Under the pieces are notes generated by a model, which was given only the letters and a program-made list of their open reading frames with translations, had not been told where the DNA came from and ran no database searches. Positions 8,701-16,318 of a stretch of DNA of 64,000 nt are shown piece by piece. Both the position numbers and the translations under genes were made by a program. The stretch's first letter is position 1; each line of letters begins with the position of its first letter. The DNA is taken from positions 410,507 through 474,506 of the forward strand of contig JADGDE010000001.1 in NCBI GenBank assembly GCA_016745035.1. Reading direction: 5' to 3'. This stretch comes from Thiotrichales bacterium (GTDB lineage Bacteria > Pseudomonadota > Gammaproteobacteria > Beggiatoales > Beggiatoaceae).

Positions 8701-10543
8701 CTCCGCCTGCTAGTTTTTTTAGATTAGAATTAATTTGGGTTAAAGGGTTGATTAATTTGTAGGTAAAACCTCGACTTAAATACCAAACACTGATTAAGCC
8801 TAGCACAATAATGAGTGATATAAATAATTGAAGTTGTTTTATAAAAGCAAAGGATTCTTGACTATTGATTTCTGCTATTAATGCCCAATTTTTATCTCCA
8901 ACTTTTAAAGGAGTATAGGCAGATAACACATTATCACCTCGATAATTTTCCCCTATTAGTTTTCCAGTGTTACCCGTATGGGCTAAAAAAGCACTTTTTG
9001 TTTTTACTTCCCCAGTTTCAGGATGGAAGAAAGAATTGTCAACGGAGTGAGTTTCAGGTGCAAGGAAAGAATTAGACCGCATTCTTTGATCTTCACCAAC
9101 CAAATATGTTTCTCCCGTTTCTCCCATGCCTTCGCGTTGTTGCATGATACGATTCAACATAGCATCGTGTAATTTAATGGCAACAATCAGTTCTATTTCT
9201 TTATGTTCATTTAATAAAGGCTGAGCTAAAAAGGCGACCGGTTTATTATCACTAGGGGCATAAGGTGCATAATCACTGATGGCAAAGGTTTTATGTATAG
9301 AGACATTCTTAATCAAGCGTCCTAAATGGCTATCTGAATATTTTCCCGATAAAATATTACTGTTGTAATCAAGGTCTTTATGAATTGAGTAAAATATTTT
9401 CCCTTCAGGATGAATGAGTAATAAATCATCATAGCCATATTGTTTAATATAGTTATTAAAAAAATCATCTTTTTCTTTGCTCAAATGGGGAGTCAGTATT
9501 TCTTCGACATCAATCGTTGAAATTAACCCCCAATTTAAGTTAGGAATATTTATATGAGAATAGGCGCTGACTCGCAATTTATCTTCCACACCATATTTCC
9601 AAACAAAACCACTATTGCCTTTGAGTGCCTTTTCAACATCATCGCCCTCAATAGGGGTATCTAATTTAATTTTCCGATTACTATTCGGTATCAAACGATT
9701 GCTACGTAATACATGCCCTTTTTCAGCCGAATCGCCGACTAAAAAACTCTCTCCTGTTTTCCCCATCCCTTTGCGACGTTGAACGATATTATCCAAGGCT
9801 CTTGCATCCATGCGAAAAGCTAAAATACCAACCAATTTATCAAAACGGTAAACAGGACCTAAGCTAAATAAGGCTAACTCATTATTGGCTGGGGGATAAA
9901 TACTAAAATCTTGCATATGCAGGCGTTTTTCATTAAGTACAATTTTTGTGGCAAGACCTAAACCAGTGTCATTATATTCTCCATCTAATAAGTTCGTACC
10001 AAATTCCTTGCCTTGTAAGCTACTATATACAACCAAGCCATCTGTATTAATTAACAATAAATCTTGATAACCCAAAGTGCGTCTGTGGTATTCTAATTCA
10101 TGTTCAACTAAGCCTAAAATACTACTCCAAGTTAGCCCAGCTTCTCCGCCGTCAAGTTCAAATGCTTCATCAAGTTGTTCTATCGCATGAGCGACTGCTT
10201 CGGTGTGGGAAAGAATGCGAATATCGTTTAAACGATTTTGGAAATAATTTTCAATTTGAACAGCTTTACTTTCTTGAACACTTTGCAATTTATCCCAAGC
10301 GTTTTGCCGTAAATGGCTGACAATATCAAGCAGGACTTGCATGTCAATTTGGCGCTCAGAAAAAAAATCTTCTAATTGAATTTTTTTAACATCACGCAAA
10401 CTTTCAAGTTGTTTGAAAACTTGTTCAGACAAAACATTATGCGTTTTCCACAAGGAAACCACACCTACACCCATAGCAGGTAATGCTCCGATTAATAAGA
10501 AAATAATTAATAGTTTATTACTAATTTTAAAATTTTTAAACAT
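5702..10543 (-). CDS. Giant membrane hybrid histidine kinase with duplicated Cache-type sensor, HAMP, GAF and three receivers
   Basis: A 1613-residue sensor. After TM1 (about 12-30) comes a large periplasmic region with two homologous Cache-like units; each contains DLLLI, a GEY/GKY-D segment and a shared signature (RRKGMGKTGESFLVG near 257, QREGMGETGETYLVG near 469). TM2 (about 572-590) leads to HAMP, GAF (about 705-845) and a Gln/Glu-rich coiled coil to about 930. Then HisKA (His940 in [12 protein letters not shown]), HATPase_c (DTGIGIP, GGTGLGLSI), REC1 (Asp1274), a degenerate REC2 (about 1345-1465) and REC3 (Asp1543 in VLMDIMMPEMDG). It is the last gene of a minus-strand run after a TonB-dependent receptor and a YfiR-like protein, suggesting that it senses something linked to them. 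Confidence 0.93.
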   Translation of the reverse strand: MFKNFKISNKLLIIFLLIGALPAMGVGVVSLWKTHNVLSEQVFKQLESLRDVKKIQLEDFFSERQIDMQVLLDIVSHLRQNAWDKLQSVQESKAVQIENYFQNRLNDIRILSHTEAVAHAIEQLDEAFELDGGEAGLTWSSILGLVEHELEYHRRTLGYQDLLLINTDGLVVYSSLQGKEFGTNLLDGEYNDTGLGLATKIVLNEKRLHMQDFSIYPPANNELALFSLGPVYRFDKLVGILAFRMDARALDNIVQRRKGMGKTGESFLVGDSAEKGHVLRSNRLIPNSNRKIKLDTPIEGDDVEKALKGNSGFVWKYGVEDKLRVSAYSHINIPNLNWGLISTIDVEEILTPHLSKEKDDFFNNYIKQYGYDDLLLIHPEGKIFYSIHKDLDYNSNILSGKYSDSHLGRLIKNVSIHKTFAISDYAPYAPSDNKPVAFLAQPLLNEHKEIELIVAIKLHDAMLNRIMQQREGMGETGETYLVGEDQRMRSNSFLAPETHSVDNSFFHPETGEVKTKSAFLAHTGNTGKLIGENYRGDNVLSAYTPLKVGDKNWALIAEINSQESFAFIKQLQLFISLIIVLGLISVWYLSRGFTYKLINPLTQINSNLKKLAGGEQAEQEIVYEGRDEISELVTSAQSLRNALDSTIAQADAIAAGNYNQEVRLLSERDRLGNALSGMTRTLRRLFAENEDQTWLKNGLAKLNEYMRGVQDVVPLSQKIISFLANHLDTPLGTFYFYDETEKTLKLISSYAYNNRRGNNNQFKLGEGIIGQAALEQKTLLIQNLPNDYILIQSSLGESVPHYVMVLPILYENQIKGVIELASFKPFSTLQQEFLEQAAPGIGIGLYTAESRTKLTQLLSQTQDQATELQSQSEELQAQQEELQQSNDSLEMRSQALEQQKEAIRAQNLELEKAKQATEQKANELELASKYKSEFLANMSHELRTPLNSMLILAQLLSSDKNNNLSDKQLEHANTIHHAGKDLLNLINEILDLSKIEAGRIDLDLEKIRLTDFIQSFEQRFKVIAEEKNIQFKIEFAEKLPQTIQNNGQRLQQVITNLISNSLKFTPKDGMITLRVQRPQSNETNFPQHLTAANSLVFHVKDTGIGIPKEKQSGIFEAFRQADGSTSRKFGGTGLGLSISRQLVKLMNGELHVQSAENKGSCFSIFIPEQVGSKRVNKLMEIATETEIPNSVTTTPTPVFNHQPQKKEENLVLEDDREQLKADDKVLLIVEDDADFRHVLADLAHEQQFKCLLAGNGQQALDLVQQHKPQAVILDLGLPEIDGLSVLVQLKKTLDTRHIPIYCVSAADKAEEAQQLGAIGYLLKPAEIDDIQKIFLHLNSFISKKSKQLLLIASQAGRDEDIINLLDNTQTNISKSSNNEEILKSLQQQHFDCIAIDLGEHPDHFEWDLLENLSDWNINTPLIFYKNYILTDKNKDKFNLFGRKHVVHFADSQEELLDKVNLFLHQLETTLPLSQQTILKKIQLKKDNVLKGKQVLLVDDDIRNSYSLSAMLEEKDMLVTIAKNGQYALDALEKDPHIDIVLMDIMMPEMDGYEAMKHIRGQDKFKKLPIIALTAKAMKHDKAKCIQAGANDYLSKPIDSNKLLSLIQIWLYKS

Positions 10544-10587
10544 AAAACCTAACTAAAAGTAAGCGTGTCTCATATTGAAGGGAGGAG

Positions 10588-11124
10588 TTATTCATTTGTA
10601 TCAATCACTCTAACCAAGCGTAATAATACTGGATTTAGGCTTAAACCGACAGCTAAGGTACTTTTCTCGTTCAATTCTAATACTACTTTGGTTTTTTCTC
10701 GTATAAGGTTAATCATAACACCGCGTTGTGCAAAACCTTGTGTATCGGCCACTGTCAGTATCGGATATTTTTGTAATTCTGTCATAATCGATTCAAGTCG
10801 TTGTTCTTCTGAGTTAGCAATAAATAACACTTTACAGTTTTCAATTTGACCTAAAGCAATGTTTTTTAAAAAGTGAAAATTTCTTTGCTGTATACGCTTT
10901 TTTTGAATCACATGGAGTGCATCTCCAAAGGGTTCTTCTCCCATAAAACAAAGAGTAAAAGGCTGATCTTTTTGTTGAATGGTTTCATCCGGCCATTCCA
11001 CCATTCGCAACAAATTGTATAAAACAGCAACTTTAACCTGTTGCTCAGAAACAGCATACGCGTTTTGGTTGACTACTAAAAATAGTAGTACATATAAAAT
11101 ATAGTTTTTCAAATTAAATTTCAT
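10588..11124 (-). CDS. YfiR-like periplasmic protein (DUF4154)
   Basis: A 178-residue protein with a signal peptide (residues about 1-24, ending AYA). The mature part shows the YfiR/DUF4154 pattern: VKVAVLYNLLRMVEWP at the N-terminus, FTLCFMGEEPFG, CKVLFIANSEE, ILTVADTQGFAQRGVMINL and a closing LSLNPVLLRLVRV. In Pseudomonas YfiR is a periplasmic repressor of the diguanylate cyclase YfiN. Relatives often sit between a TonB-dependent receptor gene and a sensor kinase or GGDEF gene. Here that order holds exactly: 18 bases after the receptor gene and 44 bases before the giant kinase. A role as periplasmic modulator of that kinase is inference. Confidence 0.82.
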   Translation of the reverse strand: MKFNLKNYILYVLLFLVVNQNAYAVSEQQVKVAVLYNLLRMVEWPDETIQQKDQPFTLCFMGEEPFGDALHVIQKKRIQQRNFHFLKNIALGQIENCKVLFIANSEEQRLESIMTELQKYPILTVADTQGFAQRGVMINLIREKTKVVLELNEKSTLAVGLSLNPVLLRLVRVIDTNE

Positions 11125-11142
11125 TTTTTTCTCTTTACAGCT

Positions 11143-13314
11143 TTATTCAAAAAAGTAACGAAATTCTATAAAGGCATTACGCTCTGCTTGAGGGTATTCA
11201 CTTATTAAAGTAGCTCGACCCGGTTCCATATTGTCTTTATTTAATAAATTACGTATTCCGATGGATATATTCCAAGGTTGTTGATGTTTTTTATATCGTA
11301 AAGTCATATCCCATTGTGTTTGTGGAGAAGTGCTAGGACTTGAACCTACATAACTGCCTTCATAGTCTTGTCTACTACGCCAACTGATTCTGTTGTCTAA
11401 ATACCACCCTGGTGTTAATAACCAATCGTGGCGTACATAGAGCTGGTGTTTTGAGTAATAGCCCGGATCACTATGATTTACTTCAGTATTAACATAAGCA
11501 TAATTAAATAATAAACTGGCACGCTGGTTGAGTTTCCAGCGTAACTCAAATTCTACTCCAGATCCATCTTGATATCCGGCATTTTCCATTATTTGTAATG
11601 GGCGCCCACTGGATAATTTACTGACAGGTAATAGTTTGTCCTTGATATGGTAGGAAAATAAATTTAAGTTAGCGTGCAGTTTTTTTGATATACGCCAATC
11701 AAAGGCTAATTCCCAATTACTTAATTGCTCAGGAGATAAATCTATATTCCCTTTGAGTAAACCATTATTTTGTAGATAAAGGTCTGTATAAGAAGGTGCG
11801 CGAAAAGCCGTGCCATAAAGCAATTTAGCCGTCAGTGCAGGTTGAATTTGCCACACTAAGCTCGCTCTGGGGTTAGTTGTTGCGCCAAAATCAGAATAAT
11901 CATCGTGTCGAACACCTAAACTTAAATCCCAATTAGAAGAAAAATGCCAAGTATCTTCTAAAAAAACATACCAATTTTTGCGTAATGCCTCTGGATAAAT
12001 ACTATAAATCGTGTCCGAAATATTTGTTAAAGGCCCTGTTGCGGATGGGAAACTGCCATTAATAAAAATACTTCGGTTAGTACGATACTCTAAATGCCGT
12101 AAGTCTTGATAACGATAACCGGTCCCTAGATGCAATACATGCTGTTTAAACCCCACATAAAAACCGGACATACCTAAATGCAAGTGCTCTTCAACGGAGT
12201 CTAATTCTGTACGCATCCCTTTAGGGTAAGCTCGAACCGGTGTGGCGACACCGGGGGGCAATGCCATAGAACGAGCTGCCGTTTGATCATAAACATAATT
12301 TATTTGTGTACTGACATCCCAGTCTGGCGTAAAGATAGGGTTATGATAACTTAAGTCTAAATTAAAACGGTTGCGTTCTGCTTTACCCCAGTTGTCTAAA
12401 GCAGAACTCACTCCCAAACCATTTCCTACATCATCTTGATGTAAAATCCCTGTGCGAACATGCCAATTTTTATAGCCCACATCTAAACTTGCATTGATGC
12501 TATTCTCTTGTAAGTAGCCAGAACCCGGGGCTAAAGAAGAATTCCCTCCCCAACCGACATCTAATAAAGATTGAGCATCTTCAGCAACGAAAGGATCACT
12601 GCCTTGGGTGGTTTTATATATTAAGCTGGTTGCAATATTAAAGTCTTGATAGCGCCCCCCATGCAATAACCATGCTTCATAGGTATCAAACGAACCTAAA
12701 CGCGCCCCAACTTCTGTTCCAGCAATATCTTTGGCGGTTTTAGTGATGATATTAATCGTGCCTGCAAAAGCATCAGCGCCATGTAAGGCCGAACCTGGCC
12801 CTCTAATGACTTCAACGCGTGCAATATTTTGTACAGGCATATCCCGCCAGGCAGCACCTCGATTAGCATTTTGTAAATTTTTGAAAGGCTCCCCATTAAT
12901 TAAAACCAAAGTCTCAGCATTATCTGCATTATAAATCCCTCGGAGTACATAGACAGGTTGATATTTTACATTTTTAGCAACATGCAAACCGGGTACTGAT
13001 TCCAATGCTTCATTTAGAGTGGTAGCCCCCATCGCTTCAATGTCTTGAGCGGTAATAATGCTGGTGACAGCAGGCGCGCGTGCAATTTCTTGGCTTTTTC
13101 CTGATGCAACAGAAACCGTTTTAGCATTCAATAATGAGTCAAAAATATCAAAGGTGCTATCAAGACTAATATCTACATTTAATAAATCACCTAAAGACAT
13201 ACTGAACAAGGTGTCAGTATCAATATTTTCTTCTATGGTTTCAACCGCATTCGCACTGGTATTTACAAAGCAAAAAGCTATGAATAATAATATCTGTGTT
13301 GATTGAAATAGCAT
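11143..13314 (-). CDS. TonB-dependent outer-membrane receptor
   Basis: A 723-residue receptor with a signal peptide (cleavage near SANA, residue 23), a short N-terminal extension (FSMSLGDLLNVDIS), a plug domain (about 75-190; APAVTSIITAQDIEAMGATTL, LESVPGLHV, VLINGEPF, IARVEVIRGPGSALHG) and a beta barrel (about 200-723) with the usual GVRHDDYS, GTAFRAPSYTDLY and ISIGIRNLLNKDN segments. It ends in an aromatic RYFF-Glu. It should import a scarce solute using TonB energy; a TonB protein is encoded at 57842 but no ExbBD is in the window. First gene of a run with the YfiR-like protein and the giant kinase, which suggests that receptor occupancy may be signalled. Substrate unknown. Confidence 0.93.
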   Translation of the reverse strand: MLFQSTQILLFIAFCFVNTSANAVETIEENIDTDTLFSMSLGDLLNVDISLDSTFDIFDSLLNAKTVSVASGKSQEIARAPAVTSIITAQDIEAMGATTLNEALESVPGLHVAKNVKYQPVYVLRGIYNADNAETLVLINGEPFKNLQNANRGAAWRDMPVQNIARVEVIRGPGSALHGADAFAGTINIITKTAKDIAGTEVGARLGSFDTYEAWLLHGGRYQDFNIATSLIYKTTQGSDPFVAEDAQSLLDVGWGGNSSLAPGSGYLQENSINASLDVGYKNWHVRTGILHQDDVGNGLGVSSALDNWGKAERNRFNLDLSYHNPIFTPDWDVSTQINYVYDQTAARSMALPPGVATPVRAYPKGMRTELDSVEEHLHLGMSGFYVGFKQHVLHLGTGYRYQDLRHLEYRTNRSIFINGSFPSATGPLTNISDTIYSIYPEALRKNWYVFLEDTWHFSSNWDLSLGVRHDDYSDFGATTNPRASLVWQIQPALTAKLLYGTAFRAPSYTDLYLQNNGLLKGNIDLSPEQLSNWELAFDWRISKKLHANLNLFSYHIKDKLLPVSKLSSGRPLQIMENAGYQDGSGVEFELRWKLNQRASLLFNYAYVNTEVNHSDPGYYSKHQLYVRHDWLLTPGWYLDNRISWRSRQDYEGSYVGSSPSTSPQTQWDMTLRYKKHQQPWNISIGIRNLLNKDNMEPGRATLISEYPQAERNAFIEFRYFFE

Positions 13315-13416
13315 AAAAATTTATCACTTTAATTAAGGCAAGGTCCAACGAAATTGTATTAAACATTTCCAAACCCGGGCATCATAACAAATTTATTATT
13401 GTTATATCTATAAAAA

Positions 13417-13446
13417 TTGACCTTACGTGGGTATTATTTTTATAAT
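13417..13446 (+). promoter_or_regulatory. Predicted sigma-70 promoter for the kinase at 13673
   Basis: TTGACC and TATAAT are separated by 18 bases. The -10 box is perfect and the -35 box matches five of six consensus positions. Transcription from here would give a leader of about 220 nucleotides before the ATG at 13673. Confidence 0.55.
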
Positions 13447-13584
13447 GACGGAATTGTAAAATCAGAGCTTAAAATATAACCTTTTAAAACACAAGGTTTT
13501 TTCACTTAAATAAAAACCTTTTATATTCTATGGTTAAAGTTAAGATGTTAGTTAAATAACTTACAACATCTGATAAAAATGGGT

Positions 13585-13619
13585 ATTGATAAAAATCTAT
13601 CTCGTGGGATTTTATCAAT
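13585..13619. promoter_or_regulatory. 12-bp inverted repeat in the leader of the 13673 kinase
   Basis: The arms at 13585-13597 (ATTGATAAAAATC) and 13608-13619 (GATTTTATCAAT) are near-perfect inverted repeats, one extra A in the left arm, around a loop of about 10 bases. The structure ends 53 bases before the kinase ATG. It could be a dimeric operator or an RNA hairpin; the sequence alone does not decide. Confidence 0.45.
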
Positions 13620-13672
13620 TATTATTTAACTTAAGTTTATTTTAAGGTTGTTCACAAAACTAATACATTACT

Positions 13673-16144
13673 ATGAATAATTCAAATCCTAATATATTGA
13701 TTGTCGACGATAATCAAAATAACCTGTATACACTTCATATGTTATTAACCGAACATTTAGAAGTAAATATTATCGAAGCTACTTCAGGTTTTTCAGCGCT
13801 AGAAGTCTTAATTGAAAAACATGTCGACTTGATTATTCTCGATGTACAAATGCCAGAAATGGATGGTTTTGAGACAGCTAAACTTATCCAGTCTCGCCGC
13901 ACTCAAGCCCATATCCCTATTGTTTTTTTAAGCGCAGCTTATAAAAGTGATGATTTTAAACAACAAGGTTTAGATGCTGGCGCTGTTGATTATTTAACCA
14001 AGCCCATTGACGCACCACGTTTAATTAGTCGTGTTCGTTCTTATCTTCGTTTTATTGAACAAGAAAGAATCCATAATGCGGAATTAAAAAAACATACAGA
14101 AGCCTTATACGAGTCTAATAAATTATTACATCTTGAAATCAATGAGCGCCAACAAGCTGAAACCGCACTACAAAAAATAAGCCAAAGAAATCAACTTATT
14201 TTGGAAACAGCTGACGAAGGTATTTTTGGTCTAGATTTAAAAGAAACCATTACTTTTATTAATAAATCAGCTGCACAGATGTTGGGGTATAAGTCAGAAC
14301 AATTGCTTGGGTGTCGCTTTCATGCTGTTGCACATTATGCAAAGCCTGATGGAACCCCTTTTCATGGAAAAGAATGCCGTATTCATGAAGTCATGTTTAG
14401 CGGGGAAAATTTTCATGCAACGGATGAGGTTTTTTGGCGATATGATGGCCGCCCTTTACCCGTAGAATATCGTGTCAGTCCCTTGGTTGATAACGAGGAA
14501 ATTACCGGATGCGTGGTCACTTTTAATGATATTACTGAACGCCGTCAAGCAGAATTAATGTTATTAAAAGGTAAGGAGGAAGCCGAACAGGCTAGTTTAG
14601 CAAAAAGTCGTTTTTTAGCGAACATGAGTCATGAATTACGTACGCCATTAAATGCTGTTATTGGTTATAGTGAAATATTACAAGAAGAAGCTGAGGACGA
14701 GGGAATAAATGAATTTTTACCTGATTTAAATAAAATTCGCTCTGCAGGAAAACATTTGCTTGGACTAATTAATGATGTATTGGATATATCTAAAATAGAA
14801 GCAGGGAAAATGGAAATCGAATTACATAATATTGATTTACATATTTTCCTTGAAGAATTGGTAAGCACCGCAGAACCGTTAGTGAGTAAAAAAAATAATA
14901 AACTTATCATTGATATGACTAAAAAACAGTTAGAAATCATATCAGATTCAACCAAGTTACGGCAGATTTTGTTGAACCTACTCAGTAATGCAGCAAAATT
15001 TACAAAAGGTGGGGACATCCGTTTGCAAGCGACGCAAAAATATATCCAAGGTCGGCAATGGGTGGCTTTTGCTGTTCAAGATACAGGGATTGGGATGAAT
15101 GAAGAGCAAAAACTACGTATATTTGATGCTTTTACTCAAGCTGATACATCGACAACACGCAAATATGGTGGCACTGGTTTAGGATTAGCCATCAGTAAAA
15201 AGTTTGCCACTATGATGGGAGGTAGTTTAACTGTCGAAAGCCAATTGGGAGAAGGAAGTTGTTTTACCTTATTGTTACCATTAGATGGCGAAAATAAAGA
15301 TCAATTTTTTGTTTCCGATACAACAGAACATCATGATAAAAACACCTTAGTTTTGCTGCTTTGTGAAAATACCAATAGGCATGAACAAATAAACAGTTTT
15401 TTACAACGCCAAGGTTATATTGTTGCGACAGAACAGGATTCAGAAAAGGCTTATAATCTAGCCTTAAAAATACAACCAGATATTATCTTATTAGATATAT
15501 CCATTATAGAAAAACCTAGGCATTTATTAGAATTATTTAAAAACCATTATCTTTTAGAAAATATTCCTATGGTTTTTGTTACATTACCAGAGCAACATGA
15601 TCAGGTATTAAATGAATTAAAACCCTCACCTTTTTATACAGACTCAATGATATCTATGCTGTCTCACCCAGTACAGCCACCACTTTTATTAAAATCATTA
15701 GAAAAATATCAATTAAAAGAAGGCATAGAACCCATGGTGCTCATTGTAGAAGACAACCATGAAACAAGGCAATTATTTAGCCTGTATTTTATGCAGCATA
15801 ATTGGCGAGTTTTAAATGCGACTAATGGACATCAAGCCTTAGAACAATTAAATGATAGACAACCTCAGTTAATTATTTTAGATTTGTTAATGCCTGAAAT
15901 AGATGGTTTTGAGTTATTAACTCGTATTCGTAAAAATCAAACTTGGTTTGATATTCCTGTCATTATTGTTACGGCACATAAACCAGAAAAAGAGATTATG
16001 ATCCGTCTACAAGGTCAAGTCGATTCTGTCATTAATAAAGGTGATCCTGCCATGATAGATTTAATCATGGAACGTTCAAAACAGATTCAACGAGATTTTA
16101 ATGCTAACAATTTATCAGTTAGCCCTTTAAAATCCTTGAGTTGA
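13673..16144 (+). CDS. Hybrid histidine kinase, REC-PAS-HisKA-HATPase-REC-REC
   Basis: An 823-residue soluble kinase. The N-terminal receiver (about 5-125) has Asp57 in [14 protein letters not shown] helix leads to a PAS domain (about 170-290; LILETADEGIFGLDLKETI and RYDGRPLPVEY). HisKA has His320 in [13 protein letters not shown]; HATPase_c has [17 protein letters not shown] and [12 protein letters not shown]. Two receivers follow. The first (about 553-675) keeps IILLDIS but lacks the conserved Lys-Pro (it reads SHPVQPP) and looks degenerate. The last (about 690-805) has LIILDLLMPEIDG but an unusual VINKGDP in place of the Lys-Pro loop. No membrane segment. The N-terminal receiver is closely related to that of the kinase at 1065. 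Confidence 0.92.
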   Translation: MNNSNPNILIVDDNQNNLYTLHMLLTEHLEVNIIEATSGFSALEVLIEKHVDLIILDVQMPEMDGFETAKLIQSRRTQAHIPIVFLSAAYKSDDFKQQGLDAGAVDYLTKPIDAPRLISRVRSYLRFIEQERIHNAELKKHTEALYESNKLLHLEINERQQAETALQKISQRNQLILETADEGIFGLDLKETITFINKSAAQMLGYKSEQLLGCRFHAVAHYAKPDGTPFHGKECRIHEVMFSGENFHATDEVFWRYDGRPLPVEYRVSPLVDNEEITGCVVTFNDITERRQAELMLLKGKEEAEQASLAKSRFLANMSHELRTPLNAVIGYSEILQEEAEDEGINEFLPDLNKIRSAGKHLLGLINDVLDISKIEAGKMEIELHNIDLHIFLEELVSTAEPLVSKKNNKLIIDMTKKQLEIISDSTKLRQILLNLLSNAAKFTKGGDIRLQATQKYIQGRQWVAFAVQDTGIGMNEEQKLRIFDAFTQADTSTTRKYGGTGLGLAISKKFATMMGGSLTVESQLGEGSCFTLLLPLDGENKDQFFVSDTTEHHDKNTLVLLLCENTNRHEQINSFLQRQGYIVATEQDSEKAYNLALKIQPDIILLDISIIEKPRHLLELFKNHYLLENIPMVFVTLPEQHDQVLNELKPSPFYTDSMISMLSHPVQPPLLLKSLEKYQLKEGIEPMVLIVEDNHETRQLFSLYFMQHNWRVLNATNGHQALEQLNDRQPQLIILDLLMPEIDGFELLTRIRKNQTWFDIPVIIVTAHKPEKEIMIRLQGQVDSVINKGDPAMIDLIMERSKQIQRDFNANNLSVSPLKSLS

Positions 16145-16318
16145 TAGCGGCTATTATTACACCAATGCTCATACACTTATCCACAAAATATAAAATTATT
16201 GTTGCTTTTTTAACCTCAAAAACCCTTTTAAATATTTGCTTTAGTGGTTATTGGTAGCGCAAATTTAGATTTTAAAAATTTACGATGATCTATACTTATA
16301 ATATATAATGCCTCTATT

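Larger units (their letters stand above)
13315..13672. other. Divergent AT-rich regulatory region
   Basis: This 358-base gap separates the start of the receptor operon (minus) from the start of the next hybrid kinase (plus). No gene is visible. It holds a good plus-strand sigma-70-like promoter and a 12-bp inverted repeat in the inferred leader, listed separately. I could not identify a convincing minus-strand promoter for the receptor operon by eye. Confidence 0.6.

Noticed and set aside
10565..10849. Plus-strand frame of 94 codons opposite the YfiR-like gene.
   Set aside because: Antisense to a gene with a clear family pattern and signal peptide; no supporting signal of its own.
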